From positions 1 through 64,000 of the forward strand of contig CALMZV010000051.1 in assembly GCA_937870755.1 (NCBI GenBank): DNA of 64,000 bases, given 5' to 3'. A program made the translations under genes and the position numbers. Below are positions 58,844 through 64,000 of this stretch, piece by piece. The DNA is from an uncultured Methylocystaceae bacterium. Its GTDB lineage: Bacteria; Pseudomonadota; Alphaproteobacteria; Rhizobiales; Beijerinckiaceae. The first letter of the stretch is position 1; the number at the start of each line of letters is the position of its first letter. The notes under the pieces were generated by a model that had not been told where the DNA came from, ran no database searches, and saw nothing but the letters and a program-made list of their open reading frames with translations.

Positions 58844-59732
58844 GCGCGCGCGCAGGCTCGGCGCGGGTCGGCGCGCGATTCTGGCGGCGCCCTATCTGTG
58901 GCTGGTCGCGTTTTTTCTCGTTCCGCTGGCGCTCGTCTTCAAGATCTCGCTGTCGCGCAGCGCGATCGCGCAACCGCCCTATGTTCCCACGTTCGATTTC
59001 GGCGAAGGGCTGTCGGCGATTCTCGACAAGGCGCGAACGTTCGGGCTCGACGCCTATCGCGGCCTGTTCGCCGATCCGCTCTATTTCGAGGCCTATCTGA
59101 CGTCGCTCGCCCTCGCGGGGCTCGCCACCGCGATCGCGGTCGCGATCGCCTATCCGATCGCGCTCGCCATCGCGCGTTCGGACAAGCGGTTGCGTCCCGT
59201 GCTGATCGGACTTGCGGTCGCGCCGTTCTGGACGAGTTTTCTCATCCGCGTCTATGCGTGGATCATGATCCTGAAAGACGAGGGTCTGTTCAATCGCGCG
59301 CTGATGGCGCTCGGGATCATCGACGCGCCGTTGCCGATTCTGGCGACCAACGCCGCGGTGACGATCGGCATGGTCTATTCGTATCTGCCGTTCGTCGTGC
59401 TGCCGATCTACGCCGCGTTGGAGGCGCAGGACGAAAGCCTGCGCGAGGCCGCCGCCGATCTCGGCGCCGCGCCGCTCGCGACGTTCCTGACCGTCACGCT
59501 GCCGCTCTCGGCGACCGGCGTGGTCGCGGGCGCGCTCCTGATGTTCATTCCGGCCGTCGGCGAATTCGTCATACCCGATCTGCTCGGCGGTTCGGACACG
59601 ATGATGATCGGCCGCGTGATGTGGAACGACTTCTTCGAGAACCGCGACTGGCCGGCCGCGTCCGCCGGCGCCATCGTGCTGATCGCGCTGCTGGTGGGAC
59701 CCATCGTGTGGATCGAGAGGCGGCGCACATGA
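58836..59732 (+). CDS. ABC transporter permease (PotB-like)
   Basis: A 298-residue permease with about six membrane segments. The EAA loop coupling to the ATPase reads SLREAAADLGAAPLATF (about 205-221). Overlaps the ATPase by 8 bases and the next permease by 4. Confidence 0.9.
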   Translation: MVERARRLGAGRRAILAAPYLWLVAFFLVPLALVFKISLSRSAIAQPPYVPTFDFGEGLSAILDKARTFGLDAYRGLFADPLYFEAYLTSLALAGLATAIAVAIAYPIALAIARSDKRLRPVLIGLAVAPFWTSFLIRVYAWIMILKDEGLFNRALMALGIIDAPLPILATNAAVTIGMVYSYLPFVVLPIYAALEAQDESLREAAADLGAAPLATFLTVTLPLSATGVVAGALLMFIPAVGEFVIPDLLGGSDTMMIGRVMWNDFFENRDWPAASAGAIVLIALLVGPIVWIERRRT

Positions 59733-60505
59733 CGATGTTCGCGCGTCGCGCCGCATTGCTGGCGGGCTTTCTCTTTCTCTACGCGCCCATCGCGCTTCTG
59801 GTGGTCTATTCGTTCAACGCCTCGCGGCTCGTGACCGTGTGGGGCGGGTTCTCGACGCGCTGGTACGGCGCGCTCCTCGCCAACGAGCAGATGCTGGCCT
59901 CGGCCGCGACCAGTCTGAAGGTCGCGGCGCTATCGGCCGCGCTTTCGACCGTGCTGGCGCTGATGGCCGCAGTCGCGCTCGAACGGTTCGGCCGGTTCGG
60001 CGGGCGCACGCTGTTCGTCGGCGCCTTGTTCGCGCCGATCGTCATGCCGGAGATCGTGCTCGGCCTGTCGCTGCTGCTGGTGTTCGTGGCGCTCGATCTG
60101 CCGCGCGGTTTCTGGACCGTCGTGGCCGCGCATACGACGTTCTCGCTGGGCTTTGCGACGGTGGCGATCCGCGCGCGGCTCGCCACGCTCGACCGTTCGC
60201 TGGAGGAGGCCGCGCAGGACCTGGGCGCAACGCCGCTCGCCGCCTTCGCCCATGTCGCCGTGCCGCAACTTCTGCCGGCGATCGCAGGCGCCTATGCGAT
60301 GGCGTTCATCCTGTCGCTCGACGATCTGGTGATCGCCAGTTTCACGTCCGGGCCGGGGTCGACGACGCTGCCGATGCGCATCTACAGTCAGGTTCGGCTT
60401 GGCGTGAGCCCCGAGATCAACGCCGCCTCCACGCTGCTGCTCGCCTTCGGTTCGCTCGCCCTCGGCGCGCTGGCGTTCGTATCGTGGCGGCGCGGGGAAA
60501 AGTGA
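59729..60505 (+). CDS. ABC transporter permease (PotC-like)
   Basis: A 258-residue permease with about six membrane segments and the EAA loop SLEEAAQDLGATPLAAF (about 156-172). It starts in the stop of the previous permease (ATGA) and ends directly against the stop of the convergent AsmA gene. No periplasmic binding protein gene accompanies the three-gene transporter in the window. Confidence 0.9.
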   Translation: MTMFARRAALLAGFLFLYAPIALLVVYSFNASRLVTVWGGFSTRWYGALLANEQMLASAATSLKVAALSAALSTVLALMAAVALERFGRFGGRTLFVGALFAPIVMPEIVLGLSLLLVFVALDLPRGFWTVVAAHTTFSLGFATVAIRARLATLDRSLEEAAQDLGATPLAAFAHVAVPQLLPAIAGAYAMAFILSLDDLVIASFTSGPGSTTLPMRIYSQVRLGVSPEINAASTLLLAFGSLALGALAFVSWRRGEK

Positions 60506-62476
60506 TCATTCCTTCGGCGGACTTGCGGCGCGCGGCGGGGCGGGCGACGCCTTGTCGATGCGCGGACCGAGCAGCGGCTGGGCCGCGCCCGAGCGCCTGA
60601 TGAAACTGTGCACGTCCGGCGCCATGACAGGATTGTCCCACGGGCCGGCGATGTCGAAGGCGAAACCGGGCGCCTCGGCGCGCTGGGCGGCGTCGGGCGG
60701 GGCGACGTTGGCGCGCAGCGCGATCTGGCGTTCGGCGAGCTGCGCGGTTCCCGAAATCGTCATCGCGTAGCCCGCGCCGTCGACGGCCGCGTCCACCACG
60801 CGCGCGAGGCCGTTCTGAATCTCGAACGTGGCGCGCGCGTTGGAAAACACCGTGCGGCCGGAGCGGATGTCGGCGGCCGTCGACAGCGGACGACGCTCCA
60901 TGCGCTTGAGCACGCGCTCGACATCGAGGCCCAGAATCTCGCCGTTCGTCAGCTTGATGTCGCCCTGGCCCGACAGTGCGCGCGCCAGCTGGTCGGGGCT
61001 CGCGCCCGCGCCTTCCAGCGTCAGCGTGACATCGGCAAGACCCGCCAGCCGCGCGGCGCCGAACTGCTCCCAGTCGATGGCGCCCCAGTCGACGCCGCGG
61101 GCGATCAGGCTCGCCTTCACCTCGGCGCCGCCCTGTCCGCGCGGCTCCACGGCGAGGCGCGCCTTGACCGCGCCCTTGTAGAAGCGCGCGTCGGCGATCG
61201 AAAGATCGAGCTTTCCGTCCTTGAGCATGAGCGCGCCGGCGACGTCCTGCGCGCGCAGGCGGGCGAAACTCACTTCGTTGGCCGACAGGCGCAGGTCGAG
61301 GTCGACCGACTCCTGGGCGCGCGCGTCGAAGGGATCGCGACTGAAATGCCGGTCGGCGCCCACGAGGCGCGGCGCCTCCGCGAACGCGGAGAGCATGGAC
61401 AGCGATTTGGCCGCCAGCGTGCCGGTCAGGAGCGGTCGCGGCTCGTCGAGCCGCAGCGCGAGCGCGCCGGTGAACGTGTTGGGGCCGAGCGCCAGCTTGA
61501 CGGTCGATAGCGAGAGCGCGGCGGCGCTTGCGCTGCATTCGCAATCGATGGACGCCGCGCCGCGCCCGACGAAGGCGGGCGGCGTGGCCCCCGCGAGTTC
61601 GAACAGGCCGCGCGCGGACGGCGTGGAGGCGACGATACGGCCTTCGAAATGCGGCCGCGCGCCGAGCGCCAGCGCGCCGTTGGCCGCAAGATCGATGTCG
61701 GTGGCGCGCACCTGCGCGGTCGCGCTCGACAATTCGCCGCGCAGCAGTTCGGACGGCCGGGCGATCCAGAGCGCGAGCGCGATGCGGCGGCCGCGCCACA
61801 TGGCCGCGCCGTCGAGGGCGGCCGGCGAGGAGACCGTGCGCCAGTCGAGCGTGGCGTCGATCGCCGACAGGGTTTCGACGACCTGGCCGGCGCGCCGCAA
61901 TTGCGCGGCCCCGTCCACGAACGACACGACGCCGAGCCGCGCCTGGTCGGCTTTGGCGGCCTCGGGCGAAGCCGGCCGCGCATCGGCCGCGCGCACGGCG
62001 GCGCCGGCGCTGGTCATCGGCTTGCCGTCGATGTCGATGGCGAGGTTCGGCCGGTCGAGTGTGGCCTCGACCAGTTCCAGCCGGCCCGCCAGCAGAGGCA
62101 GCAGGCGCACCGTGCCGCGCAATTCGCGCGCCTGGATGGTCAGCGCGCCGCGCGGATCGACGAACGCGATGTCGGCCAGCCGCACAGTCGGGCGCGGCAG
62201 CAGCGAGAAGGTGGAGGCGCCGTTGGTGTAAACGTAGAGCCCCGAGGAGGACCGCAGTTGCGCCGCGATCTCCTCGCGCAGCGCGCCGCGCGAGACCGTC
62301 CACGGCGCGATCGCCGCGCCTGCGCCCAGCGACGCCAGCAGGAGGCCGGCGATCTTGAGCGCGCGCATGCGCGGCGAGCCGGAGGTCAGCCATCGCAGCG
62401 GCCGGAACCGGGCCGCACGCGGGCCGGCGGCGGGCGTGGCGGGCGGCGGGACGTCGCTGTCGCGGATGGAGGCCAT
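60506..62476 (-). CDS. AsmA-family protein
   Basis: A 656-residue protein with one N-terminal membrane helix (about 40-60) and a long beta-rich periplasmic part. The N-terminal LLPRPTVRLADIAFVDP and C-terminal LTNGEILGLDVERVLK, SNARATFEIQNGLA and GTAQLAERQIALRA are typical AsmA segments. The family is thought to help move lipids between membranes. It lies downstream of scoAB on the same strand after a 120-base gap. Confidence 0.9.
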   Translation of the reverse strand: MASIRDSDVPPPATPAAGPRAARFRPLRWLTSGSPRMRALKIAGLLLASLGAGAAIAPWTVSRGALREEIAAQLRSSSGLYVYTNGASTFSLLPRPTVRLADIAFVDPRGALTIQARELRGTVRLLPLLAGRLELVEATLDRPNLAIDIDGKPMTSAGAAVRAADARPASPEAAKADQARLGVVSFVDGAAQLRRAGQVVETLSAIDATLDWRTVSSPAALDGAAMWRGRRIALALWIARPSELLRGELSSATAQVRATDIDLAANGALALGARPHFEGRIVASTPSARGLFELAGATPPAFVGRGAASIDCECSASAAALSLSTVKLALGPNTFTGALALRLDEPRPLLTGTLAAKSLSMLSAFAEAPRLVGADRHFSRDPFDARAQESVDLDLRLSANEVSFARLRAQDVAGALMLKDGKLDLSIADARFYKGAVKARLAVEPRGQGGAEVKASLIARGVDWGAIDWEQFGAARLAGLADVTLTLEGAGASPDQLARALSGQGDIKLTNGEILGLDVERVLKRMERRPLSTAADIRSGRTVFSNARATFEIQNGLARVVDAAVDGAGYAMTISGTAQLAERQIALRANVAPPDAAQRAEAPGFAFDIAGPWDNPVMAPDVHSFIRRSGAAQPLLGPRIDKASPAPPRAASPPKE

Positions 62477-62596
62477 ATGCGCGCTACCTGATGAGCCGGC
62501 GACCTCCGCACGGAGGAGCGGGGGGCGGGCCGTCCCGCAATCGACGACAAGCGCGGCGAAATCGTGGCCGGACGGCGCGCCGCCCGGCCGACGGCG

Positions 62597-63265
62597 TCAC
62601 GCGGCGGCTTTCAGCGCCTCGACGAAGCTCGCCTCGGTGTTGGCGCGGATGTCGTCCACCGTCACGCCGGGGGCGAGTTCGATCAGCTTCATCGGCCCGG
62701 ACCCGTGCTTGTCGATGACGAACACGCCCATATCGGTCACCACCATGTCCACGACGCGCGCGCCGGTCAGCGGCAGGTTGCAGCGATGCAGCAGCTTCTT
62801 CTCGACGGTTCCGTCCTTGGCCCTTGCGACGTGATCCATCACCACGACCACTTTTTTCACGCCGGCCACGAGGTCCATCGCGCCGCCCATACCCTTCACC
62901 ATCTTGCCGGGGATCATCCAGTTGGCGAGATCGCCGTTCTCGGCCACCTGCATGGCGCCCAGAATCGACAGGTCGATATGGCCGCCGCGGATCATGGCGA
63001 AGGAATCGGCGGAGGAAAAATAGGAGGTCGTCGGCAGTTCGGTGATCGTCTGCTTGCCGGCGTTGATGAGATCGGGATCCTCCTCGCCCTCATAGGGGAA
63101 GGGCCCCATGCCAAGCATGCCGTTCTCGCTTTGCAGCGACACTTTCATGCCAGCGGGAATGTAGTTCGACACGAGGGTCGGGATGCCGATGCCGAGATTG
63201 ACGTAGAATCCGTCGCGCAATTCGCGAGCGGCGCGCGCGGCCATTTCGTCTCTGGTCCAAGCCAT
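62597..63265 (-). CDS. scoB: 3-oxoacid CoA-transferase subunit B
   Basis: A 222-residue subunit with the catalytic Glu in [11 protein letters not shown] (about 50) and [14 protein letters not shown]. With ScoA it moves CoA from succinyl-CoA to acetoacetate, feeding ketone-body or polyhydroxybutyrate-derived acetoacetate into metabolism. The ATG at 63265 has GAGG upstream; it starts 11 bases after scoA. Confidence 0.95.
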   Translation of the reverse strand: MAWTRDEMAARAARELRDGFYVNLGIGIPTLVSNYIPAGMKVSLQSENGMLGMGPFPYEGEEDPDLINAGKQTITELPTTSYFSSADSFAMIRGGHIDLSILGAMQVAENGDLANWMIPGKMVKGMGGAMDLVAGVKKVVVVMDHVARAKDGTVEKKLLHRCNLPLTGARVVDMVVTDMGVFVIDKHGSGPMKLIELAPGVTVDDIRANTEASFVEALKAAA

Positions 63266-63276
63266 GGGTGGGTTCC

Positions 63277-63984
63277 TCAAGCTGCCGCGCGTTTGCGGTT
63301 GGTGCGCTGTTCGATGTGCTTGCGGGCGTCTTTCACATGCACGATGCGCTTGACGTAGACGCCGGGCGTGACGATCGCGTCCGGATTTAGCTCGCCGGGC
63401 TCGACCAGATGTTCGACCTCGGCCACGGTGACCTTGGCGGCGGTCGCCATCATCGGGTTGAAGTTGCGGGCGGTCTTGCGGTAGATGAGATTGCCTTCGG
63501 TATCGCCCTTCCAGGCGTGGACGACCGCAAGATCGGCGACCAGGCCGCGCTCCATCACATATTCCTCGCCGTCGAACGTGCGCACTTCCTTGCCTTCGGC
63601 GATGATCGTGCCGACGCCCGTCTTGGTGAAGAAGGCCGGAATGCCGGCGCCGCCCGCGCGGATGCGCTCGGCGAGCGTGCCCTGCGGATTGAATTCCAGC
63701 TCCAGTTCGCCGGCCAGATACTGTTGCGCGAAAATCTTGTTCTCGCCGACATAGGACGAGATCATCTTCCTGATCTGCCGCGTTTCCAGAAGCAGGCCGA
63801 GCGCCACGCCGTCCACGCCCGCGTTGTTGGAGATGACGGTGAGGTTCTTCACGCCCGAGTCGCGAATGGCCTCGATCAGCGTTTCGGGAATGCCGCACAG
63901 GCCGAACCCGCCCGACATGATCGTCATGCCGTCCTTCAGCACGCCGGCGAGCGCGCTCTTCGCGTCGGAATACACCTTCTGCAT
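63277..63984 (-). CDS. scoA: 3-oxoacid CoA-transferase subunit A
   Basis: A 235-residue subunit with [15 protein letters not shown] (about 23-37), ISNNAGVDG and the [16 protein letters not shown] segment of the family. GAGGA lies about 7 bases before the ATG. It is first in the scoA-scoB pair; its promoter lies at or past the right edge of the window. Confidence 0.95.
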   Translation of the reverse strand: MQKVYSDAKSALAGVLKDGMTIMSGGFGLCGIPETLIEAIRDSGVKNLTVISNNAGVDGVALGLLLETRQIRKMISSYVGENKIFAQQYLAGELELEFNPQGTLAERIRAGGAGIPAFFTKTGVGTIIAEGKEVRTFDGEEYVMERGLVADLAVVHAWKGDTEGNLIYRKTARNFNPMMATAAKVTVAEVEHLVEPGELNPDAIVTPGVYVKRIVHVKDARKHIEQRTNRKRAAA

Positions 63985-64000
63985 CTTGGGTCCTCGTGAA

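Noticed and set aside
60500-60510. Gene overlap between the PotC-like permease and the AsmA gene
   Set aside because: The two stop codons are directly adjacent on opposite strands and do not overlap; the arrangement is tight but ordinary.

Overview
This is a GC-rich stretch of bacterial chromosome, almost entirely core genome. The organism looks like an alphaproteobacterium of the order Hyphomicrobiales (Rhizobiales). The evidence is the order NYN-rpoZ-rsh-pdxJ-acpS-lepB-rnc-era-recO, an LdtR-type MarR regulator beside a DUF6163 membrane gene, the block bamE / ubiquinol-cytochrome c chaperone / DUF177 / plsX-fabH-ihfA-merR, an N-end-rule leucyltransferase (Bpt), and a potassium-independent H+-pyrophosphatase. 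A methylotroph/Beijerinckiaceae-like lineage is possible, but no gene here fixes the family.

Layout. 1-2.2 kb: the tail of an OmpA-like protein, a membrane protein with a helix-hairpin-helix domain, and an alpha/beta hydrolase. 2.2-6.1 kb (minus): an M81 (MlrC-like) metallopeptidase and a soluble lytic transglycosylase, separated by a small array of palindromic repeats. 6.4-17.4 kb: a housekeeping block for lysine synthesis, ribosome rescue, stringent response, pyridoxine, acyl-carrier-protein activation, signal peptidase, RNase III, Era and RecO, with a minus-strand UDG/NYN pair. 17.7-25 kb: parC, a Tat-exported metallo-beta-lactamase-fold protein, bpt, an RDD protein, an EamA transporter, msrB and hemB. 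25.1-31.1 kb: a 3-hydroxyisobutyryl-CoA hydrolase, DUF6163, ldtR, a GGDEF-EAL protein and an L,D-transpeptidase, which together suggest a cell-wall/cyclic-di-GMP neighbourhood. 31.2-34.6 kb (minus): a two-gene NHEJ system, ku-ligD.

34.8-41.6 kb: glyA, nrdR, ribD, ribE, a secreted DUF3829 protein, ribH, nusB and thiL, joining one-carbon, riboflavin and thiamine metabolism. 41.7-45.3 kb: an MFS transporter and hppA. 45.4-47.7 kb (minus): two uncharacterised membrane-anchored proteins and bamE. 47.8-52.4 kb: a cytochrome bc1 assembly chaperone, DUF177, plsX, fabH, ihfA, a MerR regulator and tRNA-Pro(GGG). 52.6-57.1 kb: a small HTH regulator, a SulP transporter, an unrecognised helical protein, an aldose-1-epimerase-like protein and folD. 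57.1-60.5 kb: a Crp/Fnr regulator coupled to a PotABC-type ABC transporter with no binding protein nearby. 60.5-64 kb (minus): an AsmA-family protein and the scoAB ketoacid CoA-transferase.

I found no phage, transposase, CRISPR array, rRNA operon or obvious defence island. The points most worth a second look are a perfect twin-arginine motif on the BamE lipoprotein, the placement of a cyclic-di-GMP enzyme between ldtR and ldtP, two families of intergenic palindromic repeats, and the unnamed gene pair at 45.4-47.0 kb. Nothing here amounts to a clearly new multi-gene system.
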